A stretch of DNA of 64,000 bases from the NCBI RefSeq assembly GCF_004054195.1, contig NZ_SBIW01000001.1:620001-684000 (forward strand), given 5' to 3'. Position numbers and translations under genes: made by a program. This DNA comes from Mucilaginibacter gilvus. GTDB lineage: Bacteria; Bacteroidota; Bacteroidia; Sphingobacteriales; Sphingobacteriaceae. Below the pieces are notes generated by a model. That model saw only the letters and a list, made by a program, of their open reading frames with translations, made no database searches and was not told where the DNA came from. The first letter of the stretch is position 1; each line of letters starts with the position of its first letter. Below are positions 36,742 through 46,227 of the stretch, in pieces.

Positions 36742-38439
36742 TCAAATATTGTTTCTTTTTAATTCTGCTACCGCATAATCAACCGCCCGCGCGGTTAAAG
36801 CCATATAGGTTAAGGAGGGGTTTTGGCAGGCAGTTGATGTCATGCAAGCACCATCTGTCACAAAAACATTTGGCGCTCCCCAAACCTGGTTATGCTCATT
36901 TAGCACAGAGGTGTTTAAGTCTTTGCCCATGCGGGCCGTTCCCATCTCGTGGATGCCTAAACCGGGTGCCTGCTCAGAATCTTTTATAGTTATATTCTTG
37001 AAACCTGCGGTTGCCAGCATCTCCTGCCCATTGTTTAGGATATCCTGAAGCATTTTAAGCTCGTTTTCTTTATAAGAGCAGTCTATTTCCAATAAGGGCA
37101 TGCCCCATGAATCTTGCTTGTCTTTGCTAAGCGTTACTTTATTATCATGATAGGGCAAACATTCGCCCATGCCCACCATGTGCATCTGCCAGTTTCCCGG
37201 TTCTGTGAGCGCGTCTTTATAGCCCGCCCCGATGCTTTGCTCTTGCACGTTCCCGGTTGCCCTGAAACCGCTGCCAGCAAAGGCAAACCCACGGATATAT
37301 TCCGCGTGCTTATCACCGTTTAGGTTGGTAAAGCGCGGTACGTATATACCGGTAGGCCTTCTGCCATAAGTATATTTATCTTGCAAGCCTTCATATTCGG
37401 CGGTTACACTACCGCGGTAATTATGATCCATCAGGAAGTGACCCAATACCCCGCTATAGTTCCCCAATCCGTTTGGAAATGAAGCTGATATTGAATTTTT
37501 CAAGATCAGGGTTGTATTCAATGTTCCTGCATTTACGAATATGATCTTCGCAAAATACTCGGACATTTGGTGCGTATTTGCGTCAATTACTCTTACGCCT
37601 GTCGCTTTTTGCTTCTTCTCATCGTAAATGATGGAGTGCACTACTGAGAACGGCCGTAAAACCAAATTGCCACTGGCTTTCGCTGCGGGCAGGGTAGCCG
37701 AAACGCTGCTGAAATAGCCCGCAAACGGGCATCCCCTAAAACACATGTCCCGGTACTGGCAGGGTCCTCTTCCTTTTAATCCCTTTGTAAGGTTGGCCGT
37801 TCTTGAGATAATAACATGCCGCTCCGGGTAGCTCTTTTCCACAGCTTGCTTAAAGTGTTTTTCTACACTATTCATTTCCATCGGCGGCTGAAACTCTCCG
37901 TCGGGCAAATGAGGGATGCCATCGCGGTTGCCGCTGATGCCTACAAATTTTTCAACGTAAGAGTACCAGGGTGCTATATCTTTGTACCTGATGGGCCAGT
38001 CAATCGCTATGCCTTCTTTCAAATTAGCTTCAAAGTCCAGGTCGCTCCAGCGTTGGGTCCACCTGCCCCACAACAATGATTTGCCTCCTACCTGGTAGGC
38101 TTTTATCCAGTCGAAAGGTTTTATTTGAATGTAGGGGTGCTCCTTGTCTTTTACAAAAAAATGCCTGGTTGCTTCGGTATAAGCGTAGCACCTGGAAACA
38201 ATGGGGTTTTCTTCTTTATCCTTTAGCGTAAGATTGTTGTGATGCTCAAATTCCCAAGGTGTCATGGTGGCGGTAGGATAGTCTTTGATGTGTTCGATAT
38301 TCCTGCCACGCTCTAAAACCAGCGTTTTAAGGCCTTTTTCGCAAAGTTCCTTTGCAGCCCATCCGCCACTCATGCCGGATCCTACAACTATGGCGTCAAA
38401 GGTGTGTTGTTCGGTGCCTTTTGTATTAATGTTTGGCAT
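36742..38439 (-). CDS. GMC-family oxidoreductase
   Basis: The 565-residue FAD enzyme has the Rossmann motif VVGSGMSGGWAAKELCEKG near residue 18, the FAD-binding GGKSLLWGRWTQRW near 115, and a C-terminal HEMGTARMG and PSLTYMALTARAVDYAV with the active His/Asn pair of GMC enzymes. In this group it usually oxidises sugar hydroxyls (gluconate-2-dehydrogenase-like, for instance C-3 of glycosides). The gluconate-2-dehydrogenase subunit-3 gene that is often next to it is not seen. ATG 38439 is preferred over TTG 38454. Confidence 0.9.
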   Translation of the reverse strand: MPNINTKGTEQHTFDAIVVGSGMSGGWAAKELCEKGLKTLVLERGRNIEHIKDYPTATMTPWEFEHHNNLTLKDKEENPIVSRCYAYTEATRHFFVKDKEHPYIQIKPFDWIKAYQVGGKSLLWGRWTQRWSDLDFEANLKEGIAIDWPIRYKDIAPWYSYVEKFVGISGNRDGIPHLPDGEFQPPMEMNSVEKHFKQAVEKSYPERHVIISRTANLTKGLKGRGPCQYRDMCFRGCPFAGYFSSVSATLPAAKASGNLVLRPFSVVHSIIYDEKKQKATGVRVIDANTHQMSEYFAKIIFVNAGTLNTTLILKNSISASFPNGLGNYSGVLGHFLMDHNYRGSVTAEYEGLQDKYTYGRRPTGIYVPRFTNLNGDKHAEYIRGFAFAGSGFRATGNVQEQSIGAGYKDALTEPGNWQMHMVGMGECLPYHDNKVTLSKDKQDSWGMPLLEIDCSYKENELKMLQDILNNGQEMLATAGFKNITIKDSEQAPGLGIHEMGTARMGKDLNTSVLNEHNQVWGAPNVFVTDGACMTSTACQNPSLTYMALTARAVDYAVAELKRNNI

Positions 38440-38476
38440 ACTATTATTGACCAATTTCTTTTAATGATTATACCAG

Positions 38477-39379
38477 TTACCAACTAAAAGTGTCTCTTAC
38501 ATACATTCTGCTTTTCTTCCAGTCGTCCTTTATTGGGTTAACGGGTGGCGCGTCGAAAGCAAGTTCAATAGCGGCCCTGCCTTTGAAATTCACCTTTTTT
38601 AACGCATCGGCGATGGCTGTAAAATTAATCACTCCATCCCCAACCGCCTCAGTCCACTTACCATCAGCTTTCTGATCGCGGATGTGCATATACACCATTT
38701 GATGGCCGTAGGTCTGAATAAAAGTAACCGGGTCGATGCCCGCTCTCACCAGCCAGTTAAGGTCTGGTCCCAGTGCTATACCCGGAATACGTGCTATGGT
38801 GCCTTTTAGGTCGTGCATATTATTTTCAACCTCGTAGGTGTGGTTATGCAGGTTGGGTTGGATTTTGTTTTTCTTACAAACCTTCCATACGTCTTTTAGA
38901 AGCGCAGCCTGTGCATCCAGTTCATCTTCAGTTTTTACGCGGCCGGCGTTACCTACCGATATGCCAAATGTTTTACCGCCTGCCTGGTGCAATCTTTGGG
39001 TAATCAGATCTACATCGTCCAGTATTTGGGTATGCTTGCTTTTATTCCACATATCTGCGCCGTAGCTGCTGCCGGTTACCGGCACGCTGTATTTGCCGCT
39101 TAGGTCGAGCAATTTTTGTACTGCGTCATCGTGCCTTAAAATGGCCTCCATCAATTCCAAGCCATCTATACCGGCATATTTGAAATCGCCGAAAATTGTT
39201 TCGAGTACCGGGGTGCAATCATAGCCGCTTTCGGGCGAATATTTGCTGGCATAAATCCATAGGTGGCCGCTAACAGGCACAGATGTTTTAAAGTTGCCGG
39301 CGAAGGTAGTGTGTGTTAATGCCGCACCAGCAAGCAGGGCGGATGAGTTTTTTATAAAGCGGCGGCGTGATTGATTCAT
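38477..39379 (-). CDS. Sugar phosphate isomerase/epimerase family protein, Tat-like signal
   Basis: The 300-residue protein starts with MNQSRRRFIKNSSALLAGAALTHTTFA, a twin-arginine type signal, and continues as an AP-endonuclease-2/xylose-isomerase-like TIM barrel (YAGIDGLELMEAIL near 72, GISVGNAG near 138, LHNHTYEV near 177, DLNWLVRAGIDPVTFI near 205, VYMHIRDQ near 227, GVINFTAIADALKKVNFKGRAAIEL near 245). Metal ligands Glu/His in these strands are conserved. Probably periplasmic. In such clusters the fold isomerises, hydrates or lyses keto-sugars; the reaction here is unknown. Confidence 0.85.
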   Translation of the reverse strand: MNQSRRRFIKNSSALLAGAALTHTTFAGNFKTSVPVSGHLWIYASKYSPESGYDCTPVLETIFGDFKYAGIDGLELMEAILRHDDAVQKLLDLSGKYSVPVTGSSYGADMWNKSKHTQILDDVDLITQRLHQAGGKTFGISVGNAGRVKTEDELDAQAALLKDVWKVCKKNKIQPNLHNHTYEVENNMHDLKGTIARIPGIALGPDLNWLVRAGIDPVTFIQTYGHQMVYMHIRDQKADGKWTEAVGDGVINFTAIADALKKVNFKGRAAIELAFDAPPVNPIKDDWKKSRMYVRDTFSW

Positions 39380-39430
39380 ATAACTTTGTTAATAATTTGA
39401 TGAAAGGCTTAAAGCCATTCGCTAAAGGAG

Positions 39431-40633
39431 TTAAACTTCTGAGGTAACGATGCTGATCTTACTGACAACACCCGTAGTCTTATCTTTGAGGATACGGCTG
39501 ATGTTTCCATCCGGCAATATCTCTTCCTTGATGAGGTAATGATGCTCGTCATAGTCATGGTAGCTTATCGAATGTGCTTCTGCTTCCGTACCACGCCACA
39601 CGGGCAAATCAACAGGCTCCCAGCTACCCGATGCTGCAGATTTGTAGGCTGCATCAATGAGGCAGTTAACGACGTATCCGTCATAAAAAGTTTCTGAAGG
39701 TTCACGGTGGTGCTCAATGGCTTCAAACATGTCTGTAAACATGTGGCTGTACCCTAATTCATGCACTTCATCGCCAACCGGGAAAAGCCAGCCGCTATTA
39801 GACTCCGTTTTTTCGGCTACATATCCTGTTCCCTTGCCGGTGCTGAACATTTCGAAACCGGTGCGTAAAAAGCTATTTAACCAAATGGTTCCTTCTGTTC
39901 CCATCACTTCGTCCCTCAAATCCATCCCGCCGCGAAAGCACCAGCTTACTTCAAACTGACCTATTGCGCCATTAGCGTATTTTACTAATCCGATAGCATG
40001 ATCTTCGGCGGCTATGGGGTGCACCTGGGTTGCGGCCCAGCACATTACCTCAACCGGTTTAATGCCTTTTCCAATAAAATTCCTGGCAATCTCTATACAA
40101 TGGCAACCCAGATCGATAATAGCGCCACCGCCCGATTTTTCCTTATCCCAAAACCAGTCGCTGTGAGGCCCCGGATGGGCTTCTCTTGATTTTGCCCACA
40201 GCACCCGGCCAATGCTGTTGTTTTTTACACTTTCCAGCGATTTTAAAAACTTAGGGGTATAGCAGAGGTCCTCCAGATAGCCACCCATAATGCCGGCTTT
40301 TTCCACCAATTCCATCATTAGCCTGGCTTCCTCGCCCGTGCGGCCCAATGGTTTGGTGCATAAAACATGCTTATGGGCTTGAGCACAAATCTCAATCGCT
40401 GCCAGGTGCAGGTGATTGGCAAGCGCGATTATTACTACATCAACTTCGGGATGGTTAACCGCTTGCGCCATATCCGTAAAAAAATGTGGCACTTGGTAGT
40501 CCGTCGCAAATTTTTCGGCATTGGCTTCAGTGCGTGAGTAAACAACGTGCAGCGTGTCTTTTCTACGCTGGCCAGCGAGTGTATCCGCATAAAACCGGGC
40601 AATAAATCCCGATCCAAGTATTGCTATTTTCAT
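39431..40633 (-). CDS. Gfo/Idh/MocA-family oxidoreductase
   Basis: The 400-residue protein has an N-terminal Rossmann fold (AILGSGFIARFYADTL near residue 4, VDVVIIALANHLH near 66, LCTKPLGRTGEEARLMMELV near 92, the position of the usual EKP motif) and a C-terminal alpha/beta domain with GGGAIIDLGCHCIEIA near 168. It oxidises or reduces sugars with NAD(P). It has no signal peptide, so it acts in the cytoplasm. It is between the two TIM-barrel genes in the same minus-strand group. Confidence 0.92.
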   Translation of the reverse strand: MKIAILGSGFIARFYADTLAGQRRKDTLHVVYSRTEANAEKFATDYQVPHFFTDMAQAVNHPEVDVVIIALANHLHLAAIEICAQAHKHVLCTKPLGRTGEEARLMMELVEKAGIMGGYLEDLCYTPKFLKSLESVKNNSIGRVLWAKSREAHPGPHSDWFWDKEKSGGGAIIDLGCHCIEIARNFIGKGIKPVEVMCWAATQVHPIAAEDHAIGLVKYANGAIGQFEVSWCFRGGMDLRDEVMGTEGTIWLNSFLRTGFEMFSTGKGTGYVAEKTESNSGWLFPVGDEVHELGYSHMFTDMFEAIEHHREPSETFYDGYVVNCLIDAAYKSAASGSWEPVDLPVWRGTEAEAHSISYHDYDEHHYLIKEEILPDGNISRILKDKTTGVVSKISIVTSEV

Positions 40634-40810
40634 AAAATTTCAGAATAATTCAGGTCAATCATTTTGCCTCCCCACAACTTGCCAGTTTTGCCCGGCAAGT
40701 TGAACTCGGGAAACAATGAGAGAGATTTAGTTGATTTAACAACTCAAAATACCTGCATTTAGTTGATGTAAACTACCTTGTAGCTGTTCTGAAATGATAC
40801 TTTTCTAACA

Positions 40811-41644
40811 TTAACGTTCATCAATAGTAGAATACCGTTTTCTTAAAATTTCCATCATGTGCACATTAATATCCCACTGGCTGGCAATAGGCTGATGCGA
40901 ACCAGGCAAAAGCGTTGTATAGGGAGGTGCGCCGAATTCCGGAGTGACCGTAAAAACAGAGGACCCTTGTTGGCGCTTCAGTTTAATCACGCGATCCCAC
41001 CACTCCAAATGGTGTTGCAGGGCATCCGCCCAAAGGGAGTCTCTCGGATCGGGCACTTGCGGCCCTTCGGTGTGCCCGATACGAACATGGAGATGATCCG
41101 TATGGTTTATGGCCAGTTCGACGGCCTCCGGCTGGTCTTCCAGATAGGTTTCCGCCACATTGCACCAATGTGAAATATCCAGGGTGATCCTGATTCCCGG
41201 GTGTTGCTCGAGGTAGGCTTTTGTAATATGCGCTGCAAAACTCCATTTACCGCGATGCGTTTCGTGTATGATATGGATGCCGGCTTTGCTGCTAATTTCA
41301 TCGGCGAGTTTAATTAATTGCAGATTTTGATCCATTGTAAAATGATCTTTACCTGTTTGCGAGTTAATAAACAGCGGACTGCCGGAAACAAGACTGAGTA
41401 GATTTTCTTCGTAAACCCTGAGATGCGTATGGAAATCCTGATCGACTGTTTGCCAGTGCTGCCCTATGAATGACAAGTTATATTGTTTAAGACCCTTCAT
41501 AATGATCGACCTTTCTTCGGATGTCAACGTGGGCGGGAAGCCCATTTCAACACCATCGTAACCAGCATCCTTTACTTTCTTAAAAAAGATATCCCAGGGC
41601 AGGTTTTCCGAGCCCCACCTCGGGCAAAAAAACAGAATTTTCAT
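40811..41644 (-). CDS. Cytoplasmic sugar phosphate isomerase/epimerase (TIM barrel)
   Basis: The 277-residue protein has the xylose-isomerase-like TIM barrel: VKDAGYDGVEMGFPP near 26, FIGQHWQT near 58, IIHETHRGKWSFA near 124, ITLDISHWCNVAETYLE near 154 and LHVRIGHTEGPQVPDPR near 186. Glu, Asp and His ligands of the metal site are present. It lacks a signal peptide, unlike the paralogue at 38477. The 177-bp gap before the dehydrogenase has no gene. It could act on the keto-sugar phosphate or free keto-sugar made by its neighbours. Confidence 0.85.
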   Translation of the reverse strand: MKILFFCPRWGSENLPWDIFFKKVKDAGYDGVEMGFPPTLTSEERSIIMKGLKQYNLSFIGQHWQTVDQDFHTHLRVYEENLLSLVSGSPLFINSQTGKDHFTMDQNLQLIKLADEISSKAGIHIIHETHRGKWSFAAHITKAYLEQHPGIRITLDISHWCNVAETYLEDQPEAVELAINHTDHLHVRIGHTEGPQVPDPRDSLWADALQHHLEWWDRVIKLKRQQGSSVFTVTPEFGAPPYTTLLPGSHQPIASQWDINVHMMEILRKRYSTIDER

Positions 41645-41714
41645 ATATAGATCGTTTATTTGTAGATTAGAAAAGTTAGTTGAATTAAGGGCACCTTTGT
41701 TGCTTTGTGTTAGA

Positions 41715-42584
41715 TTATGCCTTAACGATGTATTGGTTTCTGTATGCTAAAGGGCTTAATCCATATAAGCTTTTAAATTGCCTGTTAAAGTTGGACAGAT
41801 TATTAAACCCTGATGCAAAGCAGATTTCCGAAACGCTTTTGTCGGTATCAGCCAGCAACCTGGAGGAGTGGCTAAGCCTTATTTCGTTCACGAAGGCTGA
41901 GAACGTTTTGCGGGTACGCTGGCTAAAATACCGTGAAAACGAATTTTCTGCCATATGCACCAGGCCGGCAACATCTGTAATACTGATCTCCGACAGGAAA
42001 TTTTTCATAACGTATTCAAATACCTTGTTCAACCTTTCAGATTCCCTATCATTCTCGCCTTTTACCAGCTGATTAGAGATGTGCCTTTTGTCCTTTGTTT
42101 CTGCGAGTGTGTTCAAAATGTCAAGCAGTTTCAATAGCCGCGGAACGCCTTTTAGTTCCAATAATTGATGCATTTGTTCAGCCACCATAATATTTGCTTT
42201 GCCTTTAATGTCAAGCCCCATCGCCGATTTACTTAAAAGTTCCCTTATCTTTCTACAGGCAGGCAAAGCCAAAAAATCGTCGCCTATTGAACTCGCCAGG
42301 AAATGTATAACAATAGATTTTGCCCTTACGCCCGATTGGGGTTGATAATAGGGCGGGTCGTTACGGTATAAATGCGGCACATTCGGGCCGATCAGCGCAA
42401 GATCGCCCGGGCTAAAGCTTTTGATATTATCCCCTATAAAACGCTTGCCGGTACTTTCGGTTACCAGCACAAGCTCATATTCGGGGTGATAATGCCAGGG
42501 CGTAGGATAATAATCATAATCGAAATATTTTACTACGAATGATTCTTCCTCCTCCCTTGGTAAATATTCAAGTACGGGTTTCAT
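41715..42584 (-). CDS. AraC-family regulator with N-terminal cupin
   Basis: The 289-residue protein has an N-terminal sugar-binding cupin (PTPWHYHPEYELVLVTESTGKRFIGDN near 30-55) and a C-terminal double HTH (ISITDVAGLVHMAENSFSRYFSQR near 197, SVSEICFASGFNNLSNFNRQFKSLYG near 250). It lies between the minus-strand sugar-oxidation genes and the divergent PhyH gene, and is the likely activator of both groups. Confidence 0.92.
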   Translation of the reverse strand: MKPVLEYLPREEEESFVVKYFDYDYYPTPWHYHPEYELVLVTESTGKRFIGDNIKSFSPGDLALIGPNVPHLYRNDPPYYQPQSGVRAKSIVIHFLASSIGDDFLALPACRKIRELLSKSAMGLDIKGKANIMVAEQMHQLLELKGVPRLLKLLDILNTLAETKDKRHISNQLVKGENDRESERLNKVFEYVMKNFLSEISITDVAGLVHMAENSFSRYFSQRTRKTFSAFVNEIRLSHSSRLLADTDKSVSEICFASGFNNLSNFNRQFKSLYGLSPLAYRNQYIVKA

Positions 42585-42703
42585 TTTAAATTTTTTGTAA
42601 TGATAGGGAAAAATACAATGTTAGGAAAGTATCATTTTCAGCATGCCTTGTTGTGGATGTTTTTTGCCATTGCAAGTAAATTTGTTTAACAATAAATCCA
42701 ATT

Positions 42704-43561
42704 ATGTCAAATACCCAATTATCCACCAACCAAATAGCGGCCTATAATAAAGATGGCTATATCGTAATAAAAGGTTTTTGCAGCCGGCCGGAAGCAGAAA
42801 AGTTGTACCAGACAGCATTACAGGATGATGCCATGAAAAAAAACGCGCTTGACCTGAACGACCAGACCGGCAAGAAGACAAAGCTTTCGTTATGGTTTAC
42901 GCCCGGCGATAATGTATTTGGATATTTAACGCGAAGCGAAAAAATGGTGACATCGGTTGCGTCTCTATTGGATAGCACAGCCCCGGTATGTCACTTTCAT
43001 TCCAAATTGATGCAAAAAGAACCTAAAGTTGGCGGAGCGTGGGAGTGGCACCAGGATTATGGCTATTGGTATAAAAACCAATTTATGTTCCCGGACCAGT
43101 TGATCAGTGTGATGATCGCGCTCACTCCGGCTAATAGGGCAAATGGCGGTTTACAAGTAATTAAAGGGTCTCACAAATTAGGCAGGGTTAACCACGGTTT
43201 TTCGGGCGAACAGGTGGGTGCAGATATGGTGATGGTGGAGAACGCTTTGAAAACCATGGAATTGGTTTATTGCGAATTGGAGCCGGGTGACGCGCTTATA
43301 TTTCATAGTAATCTGCTTCACCGCTCTGAGGCAAATCTTTCGGACCATCCACGCTGGTCCATCATTTCCTGCTACAGTTCGCAATCCAACCTCGCTTATA
43401 GCGAAAACTCTACATCATGGAAAACGCCGGTAAAAATAGTTCCTGATAATGCAATTTTGGAATGGGAAACTTCTGACGCCGCTGCAGTTGATTTTTTAGT
43501 AAAAGAAAATGACCCGGCATTGAAAGAAACTGGTTGGGAGAATAAAGTTAAAACTGTTTAG
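42704..43561 (+). CDS. Phytanoyl-CoA dioxygenase (PhyH) family protein
   Basis: The 285-residue protein is an Fe(II)/2-oxoglutarate-type dioxygenase. The iron-binding HxD is in WEWHQDYGYW (near residue 105) and the distal His in FHSNLLHRSEA (near 203-208); an Arg for 2-oxoglutarate follows (HPRWSI). A -7 promoter TAAATTTG lies at 42677-42684, 20 bp before the ATG. PhyH members act on lipids, amino acids or sugars; this one stands between an AraC regulator and an alpha-galactosidase, so a sugar or glycoside target is plausible. Confidence 0.9.
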   Translation: MSNTQLSTNQIAAYNKDGYIVIKGFCSRPEAEKLYQTALQDDAMKKNALDLNDQTGKKTKLSLWFTPGDNVFGYLTRSEKMVTSVASLLDSTAPVCHFHSKLMQKEPKVGGAWEWHQDYGYWYKNQFMFPDQLISVMIALTPANRANGGLQVIKGSHKLGRVNHGFSGEQVGADMVMVENALKTMELVYCELEPGDALIFHSNLLHRSEANLSDHPRWSIISCYSSQSNLAYSENSTSWKTPVKIVPDNAILEWETSDAAAVDFLVKENDPALKETGWENKVKTV

Positions 43562-43670
43562 CACACGTCCGTTTTCATCTTGTGTAAAACATCCTCCGTA
43601 AAACCCCGATTAATTTGATGTACTTCAATTAAATATTAGTTTAGTCACCATTTACCAATGACGTTTACTA

Positions 43671-45776
43671 ATGAAAAAACAAATCCTTTTGGTGTTTAAT
43701 TTAATTTTTATTACTGTGTCTGCGTTTTGCCAAACGCCTTCAGGGCAGCTGAGTGATTGTAAAGCAACACTTAAAGATGGAACACTTACGCTGGAGAATA
43801 GCAAGCTCTGCCGCAGTTATAAATGGAATGAGGGAGCTATAAAAAGCATTTCTTTAACGGATAAAACCACGGGGCGAAAGTGGGAGTTGGCTGGCGGCAA
43901 TGCCGATAATGCTTTCCCCGGTGCAGGTAAACCGGCTAACGGTAGCTTTAAAGTTGAAAGTATACCGGCAAACAGCATATCCCCCGCATTTTTAAAAGCA
44001 GAGGTTTATGTAAAATTAGGCACCCTGGAAGTTAAGAGAGTATTCAAGATCTATGAAAATTGCCCTGCTATCGCTTGTGATTACTATCTACGGGGCAATG
44101 TTACCGGTAAATGGTCTAATGAGATGGTTAATAATGGTGAATTGCATAATATTGAAACCAACGACGAACAAATCACGAAAGAAGAAAAGGTACCGGTTAT
44201 GGAAACTCTCGCTTTGCCGGGGACGCACTGGAATTTACATACCGTAAAATTTTTTGATATTACAGATCGTAACAATACGTTTGTTCAGGAAAATGAACAA
44301 TTAATTTATCGCGCGGAAAGCCGGATGGCAGGTAACTTGCTTTTTGCTGATGAATTAACAGGCGATCAGGGCCTGTTTATTTTAAAAGAAGCTCCCTCAT
44401 CGGATGTACAGTTAGCTTATCCGGGCTTTGATTTCAGGGCCCGCACGGGTAGCATAGAGGCTGTTGGTTTTGGCGTTAGTCCTAATGATATAACCCCTGA
44501 TAAGTGGACGCGCTGTTATGGCATAGTAACCGGTGTTACAAGCGGCGGTGCGTTAGGGCGTTTACAAGCACTGCGATCTTACCAGGAAAAGGTTCGTGTT
44601 CATCAACCCGGGCGGGATGAAATGATCATGATGAATACCTGGGGAGACCGCAGCCAGGATAAACATATCGGCGAAGCATTTACTATAAAAGAGCTGCATG
44701 CGGCACATCGCTTGCACATTACCCACTTCCAGGTTGATGACGGATGGCAATCGGGCCGCTCATCAAATTCTGCTTTTAAGGGAGGTACGCTAACCAATAT
44801 TTGGGATAATCCCAATTACTGGAAGCCGGATCCAATAAAATTCCCAAATGGATTGGCACCGCTTGTAGATCTGGGCAAAAAACTGGGTATAGAAATTTGT
44901 CTATGGTTTAATCCAAGCAAAGATAGTAGCTATATCCACTGGAAAAATGATGCGGAAGCGCTAATCAGTTTGTACAAAACTTATGGTATTCGCACCTTCA
45001 AAATTGACGGTGTGCAGATCATCGACAAAAAAGGAGAAGTGAATCTTCGTAAGATGTTTGACACGGTAATGGCCGTGACAAACAATCAGGCAGTTTTCAA
45101 TCTCGATGTAACCACAGGGCGACGAAATGGCTATCATTATTTTAATACGTATGGTAACATATTTTTGGAAAATAGATATACCGACTGGGGTAATTATTAT
45201 CCTTATACTACCCTGAGAAATTTATGGATGCTTTCCAAATATGTTCCTGCTCAAAATCTCCAAATCGAGTTTCTGAATAATTACCGTAATACGGATAAAT
45301 ATGCAGCAGATGATTCGCTTGCCCCTTATAAAAATAGCCTGGAATATGAATTTGCGATAACAATGATGGCACAGCCTTTAGCCTGGATGGAAGCTACGGG
45401 GCTGCCTGAAAAAGCGTTTGCCGTTGCTCTGGTGATAAATAAGTATCGTAGTTTACAAGCCGATATACATGCCGGGCAGATATTTCCAATTGGGAACCAG
45501 CCCTCGGGAACCTCTTGGACAGGGTTTCAATCCATAAAAAAAACAGACGGTTATTTGTTATTGATTAGGGAGCGGAATGAGTTGAGCCAGGCGTTGATAA
45601 AAACCTGGTTGCCGGTTGGAAAAAAAATCTTACTGAAACCTGTTATGGGCATCGGAGACAATAAGATCATAACAACTAATTCGCGTGGCGAATTGAATGT
45701 TACTTTACCAAAGCCGAATAGTTATGTGCTATATTATTACTGCATTCAAAAAGGAACTCGGCAATTGAGAAAATAA
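43671..45776 (+). CDS. Secreted GH36-like alpha-galactosidase
   Basis: The 701-residue protein has a signal peptide (cut after SAFCQ, residue 21), an N-terminal beta-supersandwich and a TIM barrel. Barrel signatures: THFQVDDGWQSGRSS near 350, EICLWFNPSKDSSY near 410, RTFKIDGVQIID near 440 (Asp nucleophile) and LDVTTGRRNGYHYFNTYGNIFLENRYTDWGNYYPY near 475 (acid/base region). This is GH36/GH27-clan D. It releases alpha-linked galactose or a related sugar. It follows PhyH by 109 bp and is in the AraC regulon by position. Confidence 0.88.
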   Translation: MKKQILLVFNLIFITVSAFCQTPSGQLSDCKATLKDGTLTLENSKLCRSYKWNEGAIKSISLTDKTTGRKWELAGGNADNAFPGAGKPANGSFKVESIPANSISPAFLKAEVYVKLGTLEVKRVFKIYENCPAIACDYYLRGNVTGKWSNEMVNNGELHNIETNDEQITKEEKVPVMETLALPGTHWNLHTVKFFDITDRNNTFVQENEQLIYRAESRMAGNLLFADELTGDQGLFILKEAPSSDVQLAYPGFDFRARTGSIEAVGFGVSPNDITPDKWTRCYGIVTGVTSGGALGRLQALRSYQEKVRVHQPGRDEMIMMNTWGDRSQDKHIGEAFTIKELHAAHRLHITHFQVDDGWQSGRSSNSAFKGGTLTNIWDNPNYWKPDPIKFPNGLAPLVDLGKKLGIEICLWFNPSKDSSYIHWKNDAEALISLYKTYGIRTFKIDGVQIIDKKGEVNLRKMFDTVMAVTNNQAVFNLDVTTGRRNGYHYFNTYGNIFLENRYTDWGNYYPYTTLRNLWMLSKYVPAQNLQIEFLNNYRNTDKYAADDSLAPYKNSLEYEFAITMMAQPLAWMEATGLPEKAFAVALVINKYRSLQADIHAGQIFPIGNQPSGTSWTGFQSIKKTDGYLLLIRERNELSQALIKTWLPVGKKILLKPVMGIGDNKIITTNSRGELNVTLPKPNSYVLYYYCIQKGTRQLRK

Positions 45777-45862
45777 TTCCAGATTAAACGTAACACTCGA
45801 GTTACATTCTGAAAATAAAAATGGGTAATATTATCTACTTAATTAACAGCAAAATATTCGGC

Positions 45863-45927
45863 AAAAAAGAAGGGCAAGCGACCGTTTTACCGTGCTTGCC
45901 CATTGTGGCTCCCCAGGCTGGGCTCGA
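45863..45927. repeat. Direct repeat B: terminator hairpin plus tRNA-like tail, left border of decayed island
   Basis: 65 bp matching 48641-48705 at 57 of 65 positions with no gaps. It contains the hairpin GGGCAAGC ... GCTTGCCC (45872-45901) and then, on the minus strand, CTGGGGAGCCA, an acceptor-like tRNA end (45916-45906). The two copies bracket about 2.7 kb of broken genes. I read them as the two attachment sites of an old island. The rest of 45777-46227 holds this repeat and the terminator at 46002. Confidence 0.65.
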
Positions 45928-46001
45928 CCGTCTAAAAACTTTCAGCGATACGCTTTAAATTTTCCATCAAATGGTTCGAAAAAAGTCCAATAGGGATCAC
46001 A

Positions 46002-46041
46002 AGCAAAGCCCCTCCTATCAATAGGAGGGGCTTTGCTGTTT
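46002..46041. terminator. Strong GC-rich terminator hairpin
   Basis: AGCAAAGCCCCTCCTAT (46002-46018) is the exact inverse of ATAGGAGGGGCTTTGCT (46021-46037), followed by GTTTT. A 17-bp stem is unusually long. It lies about 225 bp after the alpha-galactosidase stop with the direct repeat in between. It can end transcription from the left. Confidence 0.85.
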
Positions 46042-46227
46042 TATAATGAGCGTTTCTTGAGCGGAATTATTCAACCCTAACAAAAGAAGCCCTGTGGCAA
46101 AAATGATAGTATGGTTGCCGCGCAGCCTGTTTAAACTTTGTTATTGTACTTATAGCACCGTCGACGATACAAAAGACAATATTTTATATCAGATTTTTTC
46201 AGGATATTAGAAAATTAAATCTAAATC

